Shown in pieces: positions 23,611 through 33,111 of a DNA stretch of 37,603 bases. A program made the position numbers and the translations under genes. The notes below the pieces were generated by a model. That model was not told where the DNA came from. It did not search any database and saw only the letters and a list, made by a program, of their open reading frames with translations. The first letter of the stretch is position 1; every line of letters begins with the position of its first letter. Origin of the DNA: an uncultured Candidatus Poseidoniales archaeon (GTDB lineage Archaea; Thermoplasmatota; Poseidoniia; Poseidoniales; Thalassarchaeaceae); the NCBI GenBank assembly GCA_902573115.1, contig CACGIM010000008.1:1-37603 (forward strand), given 5' to 3'.

Positions 23611-26600
23611 TCATGGACTCTTCGTAATGGGGGTTTCACAGAAATTCTCGCAATTTCTGCAAACGGATATGGGATGATGTGTCAAATCCTCCAAATCAGA
23701 TAGAGAAAATTCGGAAGACAGGGTCATAATTGCGGTTCTTTCTAATGTCTTGAAGAGATCCTCCTTTGCTTGCTCTAGCAATTCCTCGGGATACTCGACA
23801 ATCCTACCCGTGAGACCGACCAGGATCGCAGGAGGCAGGACCTCTCTGTGTGGCATTCCGATTCTTTTCTTCTCCTCCTCCGTTCTGAGAAGTGCTAGGT
23901 GATAGAGAGCCATCTGCAGTCTATGCTTTCGAAGCATCTTGACCTCCGCATCGCAATTGGGTCTGGCATCATCCGATCCCATTGTCTCAAGGAGCCCGTT
24001 ATTTACTTCTGAAATCAAAGACTCAGCTCCCTCGGTCTTTAGATCAACAGATCGGATAGAGGAAATCCCATCCTCTGACCTAAAACAGAGGACGATGTCT
24101 ATTACTCCACTGATGTCTATGTTAGTGGACTCTATCTTTGCAATTTCCTCCCCTCCTTCGGGAGTCCATCTTTTCCTAGAGACTGTTTGAAAAGTTAGTG
24201 GAATAGAGATGTCAAATGGCATCTCTGTTCTAAGTCCCTCAAGTTTCTTTCCATCCACTAGCCCTCCGTCAACCATCCTTCCCAATTTTCCTTGCGATAT
24301 CCTCCTGGCCATGGAAGATGTTGCATTCAATACAGCTTCTTGGTCGATCCCTGGAGGCAGGAGCTCGTTGAACACTGTTTTGTGGATTTCAATGTCAGCC
24401 ATCCTATCTTTTGTCTTTTTTGTCCATGATGACGGCAGGGGGATGCTTGTACCCTCCTCTCCTGGTCCTGGGTTTCCTATTCCAATTTCCATAATTCTGT
24501 GAAAAATTGTTCCAAAGGTCGCTGGATCTACTGGCAGGAGAGACTCAATTAATGTGGTCTCAGAGCTTTTTAGAATCGGATAGGAGGTGTTTACGCCTGC
24601 TCTAACTTCGAGCCAGTGACAGGTAGGGCACTCGAAATATGATGGAAGCTTGCTTGGGTTAGCCCTAATTCGAGTTGTTTGTTCAATGAACGGCTCACTA
24701 GCTTTTTGCTTTAGCTCCGAGATGGTTCTAGCAGCATTGTCGATTGCCCCTATTTTCTGTAAGGGGGTCTTAGATTGGGAGGTTCCTTTTGCATTGTTGA
24801 AGCATTCCGGGTGATGGAAGATCGACATCCCCTTCCCTTCCGAACCCCCAAGAAAAGCCTGCTCCATCATATCCGCTGGGTCTAGGTTGATACTTCCTGA
24901 GTCCCCCAACTCAGGTTCGTTGTTCGATTTTGAATGGTCCAGCCAAGGCGAGGATTCCTCACTCCTCCTCCATGATCCTCGCCTTAATGACTCCAGCCAC
25001 ATTTGGCCTAGTTGAGGGGAGGATTTGTCATATGCGAGAGGGAGTTTTATCCCGATCTGATCTTCCCATATGGTTCCCTTGGGTGATCCTGAAATGATAA
25101 GCTTCTGCTCAGCCCTGGTGGCTCCGACATAGAGTAGTCGCCTCGCCTCCGCGTTCTTTCTCGCTCTGTGAAGAAGTGAGACATGATTCCAGAGTGCCGA
25201 TTTGGGTGTGCTTTTCTCAGATGGCCAAGGATTAGGGTGTCCTGCGAACATTTCTGGACTGACTATTAGCCTACTATTCTGCTCGTTCCTCATGTTAGTT
25301 TGCCTAGGGGAGAATAGGTCAGCGAGTATGACCACCTTAGCCTCTAGGCCCTTTGAGCTATGTATTGTCATTACTCTCACTGCTTCACTGGAAGGAGTGG
25401 TAGACGCCTCGAGGCTCTGTGAATTGCTATCGCTAAGTTCCCTGAGTTGGTCCGAAAGAACTATTGGATCTCCTCCTACCTCTTTTGACATGATCCTTAC
25501 TAAATCGACGAAATGCTCTACGTCTTGCCTGGAGGTCTCGTCAGGGTAGGCAACTAGTAGGTCTGAGTTATCTATTGTCTCCTCTAACAACTCTAGAATT
25601 CTAGATTGTGAAGATAGCTCTACCCACCTCGAAACCATCGACCTCTGACGATCTCCTACGCAATGAGCTAGGAGTCCCTCAAGGAGATTCTCTCCGTCCG
25701 ATTTTGATGATAGGAATGAGTGAAGTTGACAGTCGTTAAGCCCCAGCAATGTAGAGCGGGAAACCCATGCAGCATTGTGACGTGATTTTGGTCTGGCAAC
25801 AAACTGGATTAGTCCCTCCAGAGCTTTCACTGCAGGCCTATCAAGTAGACCGCCCTCCCTGTCTACTTGAGATGGGACTCCCATGTCCGCTAGATGCCTA
25901 ACGATTACATCCCTTAGTCCAACTCTGTTTGGCATTAGGATGCTAATCTCCTCAGGATTCACGGCGTTCTCTTGAGGTGCATTCTTCCAAGATCCATCCG
26001 CTGATCTTACTCTTACTGTAGTCCCGTCAATCAAGCTCCTCACTCTTTGAGCTATTAGTCTGGACTGCCGTTCAATGCTGTCTGACGGACCGGGCCCGAA
26101 AGGATCTAGATACTCCTCCAGATTTTTCGAGGGGTCTTCGGGTACGTTAGAGTCGGGAGGGCATATCCACTCTATTGATCCGGTAAGAGCCCTCTTCTCC
26201 GGAAAGCTGTGAAGTGTCTGAGCGGAGGCGTAAAAGTCTCCCTTTGCCAGAATCCTGTGTCTATCCGAAAATACGTCTTCCCACCACTCGTTCATCGTAT
26301 CGAGAAGGCCGCCTTCGGTTCTGTAATTTACATGAAGAGATACCATTCCTTCCATTCTGGACCTTACTTCATCTGCCGAGGGAGCAGGGAGGTCCCAGTC
26401 TGTAGAGTCAAAGGGTATCCAGGAGGCTAAGTCCCTCCCTCCTCTCTCCATGTGTTCAGTAGCCGTTGCAATAGTTGAGATGTGGTCATTCCTTGGATCC
26501 CTGCTGTGAGTCTCTTTCCTCAGTGGAGGTTGGCTAGTTAGCTCTGGTATGCTAGAAAACTCGTGTGCGTTAATGGCTCTCAATGATCTTGCGAACTCTA

Positions 26601-28557
26601 AGAAGCCGGTCACCTCTGCTTGCCTGAAAGCGTATATGCTCTGCTTTACATCACCGACATAGCAAACTGTAGGCTGCCATGGGGTATCTGGCTTACCTGG
26701 GTCACCCTCTTTTTCTTGCCGTGGCCCCCACAATCTCGAAAGCAGTCTCCACTGCAAAGGAGAGTTGTCTTGAGCCTCGTCGATTATGAATGCCCTGAAC
26801 CTTCTCCTTATGTCTCCTAGAATACTATACCTGGCCTCAAGATCGGTCCTCATGGCCCCTAAGCTAGCTTGGGAGGCTCCTGCAGAGTTTGGATTTGCTT
26901 CTAGTCTCTTGATAGCCTCAAGTGCGCTGATAATGTGATCATCTCTCCAAGGACTGGTTTCAAGTGAGTCGAGGGCTTGTTGTACTGTAGGGTGATAGAA
27001 TGCTCTGCATACCTCAGGACAATTGGTTAGGAGGAGATCTCCTGCCATCCTTTGGATGTCATCAAAGTCATGAACCTCGTTTCGTTGTTTAAGATTCTTC
27101 AGAACTCCTTGGAATCCTTGGTGAAGAAGGTGAAGGTCTCTTAGATTTTGAATCTCTGACTCGAGAGAGAAATGGTAATTCTTCTTTGGGTCTTCAGGCC
27201 TTTCCGGTATCTCCTTCGCAAGGGGAAGGGATGGGGGGTCCCAGTCCGGTGGTGTGTGAGGGGGCTTTGCTCCATCCAACAGGCTTGAAATTCTGACAAA
27301 GTGGAGAACCATGTCCCCTAGTTCGTCAGACCAAATCCTGTTCATTTCCGATTTGTGATTCTTCATTTCATCTGTGAATCTATCCTTAATGCTCTTGTCA
27401 GAGATATCCGCATGGCTTCTTATCCCGGATTCCCATCCCCCAGATGGTAGTTTCAATCTTGGGAGAAAGGTCATTTTCTTGTTATACATTGAGGAAGGAG
27501 AAACTATGCACATTAGGATCTTAGCCATCCAGAGCAGTTTACCCCAGTCATCCGATGGTGGGCCTTCAACGATCAAATCATCTAATGAGGCCATCCTAGT
27601 CTGTGGAGACCATCCTGGAGAGGATGGAGGCAAGAGTCCGGTTTTGATCGACTCTCTAATTTCGTGAGCAATAGCATGGGTTCTGTCGGACTGTATCGAA
27701 ATATCTTTGCTATCGATCGAAGAGAGTATCTTGTGTTTCAGCAAATCCCCATCCAATTTTCCTTCTTCATCGATTATTTTCCGTGACGACTCCTCCACGA
27801 AGACAGACTTGCTAACCAAGGCTCTCAAAACCCTAGTCGCAGAGGTCCTCCCCGAGTAGTGTCTAGCCACCCTATCTCTTGCAGCCAACACATCGGCAGC
27901 GATGGTTGCGGGGATTCCAGCATCCACAGCTTCACCGATACGTGATTTTTCGCCCGCTAGTCTCCAGATTGTCCTTAGAGAGGTCTCAATCAGGATTGCC
28001 CTTCCTGAGTCTGAGACATTCTCTCGACTGAGGGCATCTCCTAACCAACCCCTGTAGGGAGACACAAGCTGAGAGAGGAATGAGTCAATTGTTCCGATCG
28101 GAGCATCCTCCAACAGAGTTAGGAGTTGCTCGACAAATCCCTGACTCCTTATTCTAGGATCTCTTCTGATTGCTCCATCATCACCTATCGGACCGGGTCT
28201 TAGTCTCGAAATCGCCTGTCTTAGCCTGTCCTTCATTTCGTTTGCAGCCCTGTTAGTAAAGGTCAGGAGTACTACTTCCCCTGGAAGAAGGCCTCCCCAT
28301 TCCTCCAGATTGACCCTTTCCGATGCAGGGTGTATGGTCACCCCACCTATCGTGCTGGATGGTCTTGCTGGTACGGGAAGTAGTCTAGTAGCCCTTTGAT
28401 CGGAAGATAAGTAGTGCTCAATCACCCTGTCCACGATTGTGCTAGTCTTACCAGTCCCTGCCCCTGCATCTATCACTATGTGAGAGTCTAAGTTCAATGC
28501 AAGACGTTGTGCTGTGTTTAGCCTGATCAGAAAAATCCCTCCATCTTGACATTGCAA
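23611..28557 (-). CDS. AddA-like UvrD-family helicase fused to Fe-S PD-(D/E)XK nuclease
   Basis: A 1648-residue SF1A helicase with all motifs: Walker A IDAGAGTGKTST (residues 31-40), LLTFTNRAANEM, DEAQD (near 593), VGDVKQSIYAFRQ, the HVNYRTEGG segment, VMTIHSSKGLEAKVV (near 1065) and LLYVGATRAEQ (near 1142). The C-terminal nuclease has FHRIMEIG, VIDIVL, DLKTEG (near 1503) and QMALYHLALL, all RecB-family PD-(D/E)XK motifs. Cys in FECPTC (near 1308) and the terminal CRNCENFC make a four-Cys set like the AddB/Cas4 iron-sulfur staple, which classical AddA lacks. It should process double-strand ends with the upstream partner. The TTG 28557 start overlaps the AddB-like gene by 31 bases; a CTG at 28530 (MIRLNTAQRL) overlaps its stop by four. 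Confidence 0.9.
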   Translation of the reverse strand: MQCQDGGIFLIRLNTAQRLALNLDSHIVIDAGAGTGKTSTIVDRVIEHYLSSDQRATRLLPVPARPSSTIGGVTIHPASERVNLEEWGGLLPGEVVLLTFTNRAANEMKDRLRQAISRLRPGPIGDDGAIRRDPRIRSQGFVEQLLTLLEDAPIGTIDSFLSQLVSPYRGWLGDALSRENVSDSGRAILIETSLRTIWRLAGEKSRIGEAVDAGIPATIAADVLAARDRVARHYSGRTSATRVLRALVSKSVFVEESSRKIIDEEGKLDGDLLKHKILSSIDSKDISIQSDRTHAIAHEIRESIKTGLLPPSSPGWSPQTRMASLDDLIVEGPPSDDWGKLLWMAKILMCIVSPSSMYNKKMTFLPRLKLPSGGWESGIRSHADISDKSIKDRFTDEMKNHKSEMNRIWSDELGDMVLHFVRISSLLDGAKPPHTPPDWDPPSLPLAKEIPERPEDPKKNYHFSLESEIQNLRDLHLLHQGFQGVLKNLKQRNEVHDFDDIQRMAGDLLLTNCPEVCRAFYHPTVQQALDSLETSPWRDDHIISALEAIKRLEANPNSAGASQASLGAMRTDLEARYSILGDIRRRFRAFIIDEAQDNSPLQWRLLSRLWGPRQEKEGDPGKPDTPWQPTVCYVGDVKQSIYAFRQAEVTGFLEFARSLRAINAHEFSSIPELTSQPPLRKETHSRDPRNDHISTIATATEHMERGGRDLASWIPFDSTDWDLPAPSADEVRSRMEGMVSLHVNYRTEGGLLDTMNEWWEDVFSDRHRILAKGDFYASAQTLHSFPEKRALTGSIEWICPPDSNVPEDPSKNLEEYLDPFGPGPSDSIERQSRLIAQRVRSLIDGTTVRVRSADGSWKNAPQENAVNPEEISILMPNRVGLRDVIVRHLADMGVPSQVDREGGLLDRPAVKALEGLIQFVARPKSRHNAAWVSRSTLLGLNDCQLHSFLSSKSDGENLLEGLLAHCVGDRQRSMVSRWVELSSQSRILELLEETIDNSDLLVAYPDETSRQDVEHFVDLVRIMSKEVGGDPIVLSDQLRELSDSNSQSLEASTTPSSEAVRVMTIHSSKGLEAKVVILADLFSPRQTNMRNEQNSRLIVSPEMFAGHPNPWPSEKSTPKSALWNHVSLLHRARKNAEARRLLYVGATRAEQKLIISGSPKGTIWEDQIGIKLPLAYDKSSPQLGQMWLESLRRGSWRRSEESSPWLDHSKSNNEPELGDSGSINLDPADMMEQAFLGGSEGKGMSIFHHPECFNNAKGTSQSKTPLQKIGAIDNAARTISELKQKASEPFIEQTTRIRANPSKLPSYFECPTCHWLEVRAGVNTSYPILKSSETTLIESLLPVDPATFGTIFHRIMEIGIGNPGPGEEGTSIPLPSSWTKKTKDRMADIEIHKTVFNELLPPGIDQEAVLNATSSMARRISQGKLGRMVDGGLVDGKKLEGLRTEMPFDISIPLTFQTVSRKRWTPEGGEEIAKIESTNIDISGVIDIVLCFRSEDGISSIRSVDLKTEGAESLISEVNNGLLETMGSDDARPNCDAEVKMLRKHRLQMALYHLALLRTEEEKKRIGMPHREVLPPAILVGLTGRIVEYPEELLEQAKEDLFKTLERTAIMTLSSEFSLSDLEDLTHHPISVCRNCENFCETPITKSP

Positions 28558-31500
28558 GTGCTTCTAACCGAGCAAAAGGAGCAAACTCCCGGAGAGGGAG
28601 TGGGATGAACACTACCCAATCGTGCCTTGTAAGCTACCTTCTGGGCAACCCCCAGCCTCTGGGCTAACCAAGCCCTGAAGTGATCACTATCCGCGCTCGG
28701 TCCCTCATCTTGGAATCTGTGGAGTTCTGAGGTAACAGAAGATCTGGTCCCAATATTTGTCCTGTCATTGTCTTTCGAATATTTGGATGAGAGCTCGATG
28801 AAGTGCTCAGATGTGTGGCCAAGTACTGATATTCCCGCTCCCAGAACCAAGTCTCCGGGATGGGTTACTTCCCAGGACCTAGCGTAGATGGCAAGTTGCA
28901 GTTCCTCCAGAAGACCCTTGTAGTGACGTTGCATCGCCGATCCGGACTCAGATGTCTTCAGATCTCTGATTGCTACTATTCTTCTGGGAGACCAACCAGA
29001 TCCGTTAATCCTGATTGGCGCTACTGAGTCGTTTCCAGACTCGTTCACCCAGATCCTAGAGTCCCCGTCAATTGGCAACAAATCTACCCTGTCAATCCAC
29101 CCCCTAACTTTGATCGGATCATTAAATCCATCCGAGATTTCTATACCTGGATTATCCTCTTGTCCTATCTTCCACTCAATTGCAATAGGAGCAGAATCAC
29201 CTAAATCAAATTCCGCGGAAATAATTCCTCCTACTCTACCGGCAAGAGGCACAGGCATTGGGTCAGCTAGCCAGCTATTCCATTCCTGGAGATTCATGCC
29301 AGTTAGCATACGAAGGCGATTTGTAGATACTGCATCGGTTCTTCCGAGCCAGGGAGCATGTGAGTCTAGTGACTCAAGTGCCAGCATCATGATCTGCTTT
29401 ATGTCGAGCCCTGAATTCCGTATGCTGCTGTATCCTAAGCCTCCGTCGTGTCTTCTCTCTTCTCCGGAGGAAAGCCCAAGAACTCCTTGAATAATATCAT
29501 GATGCACGTTGTGAATGAGCTCGCCGTGGGTCCTGCTATCCACATCTTCCTCTTGATTCTCTTCTCTTTGAGCACTAAGTTCTCTCGTCATCCATGCCAT
29601 TCGGGGGCACCTGTGCCAGTCCTGCAGTCTAGTTGGTGACCAAAGATCGATGTCCTGCCTAGGTTCGGATAGGTGTCCGTGCCTTGAGTCACTCACAGCA
29701 GACCCACTGGGAGCCAGCGGGAGTGGCCTAGGATCTATAGTTGGAGGGGATTTGCCGTTTCTATCCACACCCCCCACCACTGGCCATCGATGGTTCTCTC
29801 TGGGGTTCAACACCCCCTCTGGAGGTTTGCCTCGAAGCTTCGATTTCTCCAAAGATAAGATGTGTTGAGTAGCGGAGTCTGGAAGATAGCCGTCCTTTTC
29901 CGGAACAGTGGGCTGCCGTCTCTCTCTGTCTCTCTGCAAATCTGGATCTAAGGGAATGGATATTGAGCTTGGATTCAGAGGTGGCCTTTGAGCAGGCTCT
30001 CCAGATTGTATCATTTTTCCTTCCTGCTGCCTTAGTCCTCTTGGTGAGTTGTCGGTCTCGAGAGATAGGTCCCCAACTCCTCTCGTTCCATCAGGATCGA
30101 ACTCACTTATCCATTCTCTTATTGGGGCAGCAGGCGGAGAGGACTCGTCCATACTTGGGTCGAGGACTATTACTTCCGGGGCAGAGTGAAGGATGTGCTG
30201 AAGACTATGTCGGGCGTCCCTGATGGGAGAATCCGGACTGAGGATTCCTAGGGAATGCCTCTGCTCCTCACCTAGGAAAGCAATCTTGGGAACCCTCAAG
30301 TCCCATGAGATGCTTGATAGGTTCGACAATATAATTGTATCAGAAGTGCTCCCCAGCGCCTCTGATGGACTCATTACCGATACTCCACCGGTGTAGTTTT
30401 GTCCACCAGCAACTGCAGTTGAAGCGCTTGAAAGTGAGTTCATCTCCTCCACCCAATCTGGACCCATAAGGGGATGATTTTGATTAGAGCTGATTTGCAT
30501 TTTTCTCAGGAGCTCTCTATCCATAACAAGAGACTGCAGGGCTGAGGCTGGGCTGAGGGCAATACCCCCATAACTGGTCATTTCTGACTTCAAATTGATA
30601 AGCTGGAGTGTCTTTTCAAACCATTCGTCACCGTTGGTCGGCGGGCTTAGGAGTGGTAGCTCATGGCCAGAAAAGCACCCAAGAGCCCCCTTGTTAGCTC
30701 GAATTATCTCCCTGTCTGTTCCTCTTAACAGGGGAAATAGTGAGTTGGCTAGGCATAGTAACCACCACTGCGCGGATTCCTTTTCCAGTCCCTCCTTTTC
30801 TCCGATAGGGGGCCTTGAAAGAGTTGCAATCCACTTGGCCAATGCACCCGGTCCGCCCAAAACGTGCTCGCTTCTTGCTATCTTGGTTAGAACCTCTGGA
30901 TTTGCAATTGGGATTATTGCGCTCTCTGTGGGATGCTTAAGGGAATCTTCGAAAGGAACGATTGATGATTGCAATGCTAGATTCCGAAGCCTTTCCAGAG
31001 AAAAGGCGTCAGGGCCATGGGATAGGTTTGCTAGCGAGATTATCCAATGACATATGGGGTGCGTGTAGGCGCTTGTCTTACTTCTCACTAGTCCCAAACC
31101 CAAGTTGCCGAGCTTTCTTTCCCATTTGTGTCTGTTATTCTCCGCAGAGGGATCTACGATCGTGATCCTTGACGATCCGCTTGACATTGCTTCGTTCACA
31201 AAGTCCGTAGCGGCTCGGAAAGAGTGCTTCTCCCTCCTAAGTAGTATCCTATGTATGTTCCCGATTTTGTCTGAGGCATCTATTGAATGACTGGGAACCC
31301 ATTGAGGGAGGCTATTCGAGTCCCTAACGGGATGCTCATCTAGTAGGAGATTGCCGTGATGTCCGAGTCTGAAGTTTCCTGAGTGGACAAGCTGATGAAT
31401 AGGCTTGTGCTTGGAGATTGAGAGGAGGATTTGACTTCGGGATCTACTCATCACAGGTGAGTGGTCTAGCATGATGATTCCATCTATGTCCGAGAGTGTG

Positions 31501-32072
31501 AATGGCGTTTCTCCTCCATTCAAGCATTCAATTATCTTCTGAGGGACCATGTCCGGATGAGTTCCTCTCATTCGGTTCTCCAATCTAGTTAGCACTTTCC
31601 TGAAGGTTGTAATTCCTGGACCATCCCAATCTTTGATTACTAAATCTCTTGAAAGCTGACGATGTAATGATGTTAGTGCCTCTGTCTTAGCCTTACCCCA
31701 CGTCATATTTGGCAGGGGGTTGATAATTGGAAAGCCTAGTTTCGCGGCCTCCTTCTGACACTCCTTGTGAAGTACTATCATGAATGGACCCTCGGTGGAT
31801 ATCACTCTAGGCAACCTCAGGTCCGCGACCAGGGAGTTAATCAGTGATTCAATAGTATGATGCAGAGTTCTGTCGATAGCCCCACCTAGCCCTATCCCAG
31901 AGAGTACCTGCTTCCTGGTATTTTCATTGGGATAAATCAAGAGTATCCTGGGCGTTCCCCCTGACTTAAGCCCGGATGAGTCTAGTGACTGCAGCTTGAT
32001 GTGGTTTAGAAGCCATTCAGGAATTGGACCTCGACTGATCTTCTCGCTGGTTATATCATAATCTCCGGACAT
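28527..32072 (-). CDS. AddB-like subunit: inactive helicase fold with Fe-S nuclease
   Basis: The protein of about 1181 residues ends with a PD-(D/E)XK nuclease of the AddB kind: SPTRLQDWHRCPRMAWM (first Cys near 823), RTHGELIHNVHH, VRGWIDRVDLL, IRDLKTSESG (near 1034), QLAIYARSWE, and the terminal CSFCSVRSTC, giving the C-Xn-CX2CX5C iron-sulfur pattern. The N-terminal 700 residues look like the RecC/AddB helicase fold, but a Walker A is absent: where one would be expected I find YPNENTRKQVLS. Between them is a Pro/Ser/Arg-rich linker of about 140 residues (about 680-820). With the AddA-like gene it should form a heterodimer that resects DNA ends. ATG 32072 is chosen because GGAGGCGG lies about 7 bases upstream; ATG 32099 is the alternative. 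Confidence 0.82.
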   Translation of the reverse strand: MSGDYDITSEKISRGPIPEWLLNHIKLQSLDSSGLKSGGTPRILLIYPNENTRKQVLSGIGLGGAIDRTLHHTIESLINSLVADLRLPRVISTEGPFMIVLHKECQKEAAKLGFPIINPLPNMTWGKAKTEALTSLHRQLSRDLVIKDWDGPGITTFRKVLTRLENRMRGTHPDMVPQKIIECLNGGETPFTLSDIDGIIMLDHSPVMSRSRSQILLSISKHKPIHQLVHSGNFRLGHHGNLLLDEHPVRDSNSLPQWVPSHSIDASDKIGNIHRILLRREKHSFRAATDFVNEAMSSGSSRITIVDPSAENNRHKWERKLGNLGLGLVRSKTSAYTHPICHWIISLANLSHGPDAFSLERLRNLALQSSIVPFEDSLKHPTESAIIPIANPEVLTKIARSEHVLGGPGALAKWIATLSRPPIGEKEGLEKESAQWWLLCLANSLFPLLRGTDREIIRANKGALGCFSGHELPLLSPPTNGDEWFEKTLQLINLKSEMTSYGGIALSPASALQSLVMDRELLRKMQISSNQNHPLMGPDWVEEMNSLSSASTAVAGGQNYTGGVSVMSPSEALGSTSDTIILSNLSSISWDLRVPKIAFLGEEQRHSLGILSPDSPIRDARHSLQHILHSAPEVIVLDPSMDESSPPAAPIREWISEFDPDGTRGVGDLSLETDNSPRGLRQQEGKMIQSGEPAQRPPLNPSSISIPLDPDLQRDRERRQPTVPEKDGYLPDSATQHILSLEKSKLRGKPPEGVLNPRENHRWPVVGGVDRNGKSPPTIDPRPLPLAPSGSAVSDSRHGHLSEPRQDIDLWSPTRLQDWHRCPRMAWMTRELSAQREENQEEDVDSRTHGELIHNVHHDIIQGVLGLSSGEERRHDGGLGYSSIRNSGLDIKQIMMLALESLDSHAPWLGRTDAVSTNRLRMLTGMNLQEWNSWLADPMPVPLAGRVGGIISAEFDLGDSAPIAIEWKIGQEDNPGIEISDGFNDPIKVRGWIDRVDLLPIDGDSRIWVNESGNDSVAPIRINGSGWSPRRIVAIRDLKTSESGSAMQRHYKGLLEELQLAIYARSWEVTHPGDLVLGAGISVLGHTSEHFIELSSKYSKDNDRTNIGTRSSVTSELHRFQDEGPSADSDHFRAWLAQRLGVAQKVAYKARLGSVHPTPSPGVCSFCSVRSTCNVKMEGFF

Positions 32073-32096
32073 CCGACCGCCTCCCTGAGCGTTGTC

Positions 32097-32139
32097 CATG
32101 ATTGACGGAGGTTATTCAACCCAACTCATGATTGACGTC
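32097..32139. repeat. 11-bp direct repeat with a TGACGTCA palindrome upstream of the AddB-like gene
   Basis: CATGATTGACG occurs at 32097-32107 and again at 32127-32137, 30 bases apart start to start. The second copy runs into the palindrome TGACGTCA (32132-32139). The pair lies just before the AddB-like gene start (32072 or 32099, minus strand) and next to the stop of the thioredoxin-fold gene. This is where an operator for the helicase-nuclease operon could lie; no regulator is recognised nearby. Confidence 0.35.
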
Positions 32140-32140
32140 A

Positions 32141-33073
32141 TCAGTGACCGTTAATTTTCTTTCTGCGAGGAGTTAGCGCTGCGAGTAGGCAGAGTAGTGT
32201 TGACACGGCCGGAGCAGGCAGAGAGCCTGCTTGGGCAGAAACTGAAGTCCCCCAATCAATTAGTAGAATGAGCGAAATATCATCCCCGTCCCATGGGGGA
32301 GGCAGAACGACCTGGAGGGAACCGTTATTCCAGTTGGGGAGCTTAATAGTCTCATGTAGAACATGATGGTAGATGTCAAGCCCATTTGTTCCATTGGGGT
32401 AGTATATGCTACCTTCTACAATCATCAGAACTGCTTCAGCCGTCCAGTCTTTTGAGCTAGAGAGGTTGTTGTACCAATTCACCACTGCTCCATTTTCCGA
32501 TTTAGCTATTTCCAGCGACAGAGTTCCGTTGCCTTGGAAGGGATGGCTAGACCCGAGAGAAAGAGCAGTTGAGTAATCGGTTACTAGGCTGTTGGACCTA
32601 GTGCTATCTCCGGTGTACATCCTCTCTCCATCAAACACCTTCGAAGGCGCAGCCCTTTCACTTCCGCTCAGGTATGGAGTTTCGCTTGATTCTAGTGACC
32701 CTTGGCCATATTCTTCTATCCACCTTGAGTCGGATGATTCGCTGCCGAATGGGTCTAGAGTCTCATATAGGTACCTGTGGTAGTGGAAACGGAGGACTTC
32801 ATGACTTCCGATCGCTTCATCCAAGGCTATCTCTGTCTCTACGCAGTTAAAACACCAAGTGGCCGTGTAAACCTCTACTACGCTGGGTAAGTCTGAAACT
32901 TCAATCGTGGATCTCTCATTAGTAGTATTATTGCTGAGTAGGATTGAGGGTCCGCCTATTGTCCCGGCATTCATGCCCAATCTAGCATCATCCCACAACT
33001 TGGAACTGGCCGCTGAAGCATGAATCGGCAAGATTAGCATGGTCGCTAGGAGGATCGCTAGGAGGCTTCTCAC
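32141..33073 (-). CDS. secreted thioredoxin-fold protein with a C-terminal sorting-like tail
   Basis: The 310-residue product has a signal peptide (MRSLLAILLATMLILPIHASA, cleavage likely after ASA at about 21), then a thioredoxin-type strand-helix VEVYTATWCFNCVETEIAL with a CFNC redox pair (Cys74, Cys77). The rest is an extracytoplasmic beta-rich region with several N-x-S/T sites. It ends SLPAPAVSTLLCLLAALTPRRKK: a short LPAP-type motif, a hydrophobic segment and a basic cluster, the three-part layout of sortase or archaeosortase substrates. It probably reshuffles or reduces disulfides in surface proteins such as the Cys-rich repeat protein encoded upstream. GTG 33073 is the start; no ribosome site precedes it. 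Confidence 0.78.
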   Translation of the reverse strand: MRSLLAILLATMLILPIHASAASSKLWDDARLGMNAGTIGGPSILLSNNTTNERSTIEVSDLPSVVEVYTATWCFNCVETEIALDEAIGSHEVLRFHYHRYLYETLDPFGSESSDSRWIEEYGQGSLESSETPYLSGSERAAPSKVFDGERMYTGDSTRSNSLVTDYSTALSLGSSHPFQGNGTLSLEIAKSENGAVVNWYNNLSSSKDWTAEAVLMIVEGSIYYPNGTNGLDIYHHVLHETIKLPNWNNGSLQVVLPPPWDGDDISLILLIDWGTSVSAQAGSLPAPAVSTLLCLLAALTPRRKKINGH

Positions 33074-33111
33074 GTCAGTTCGAGTGGGGCGGGCTATTGA
33101 ACGCTTACGGG

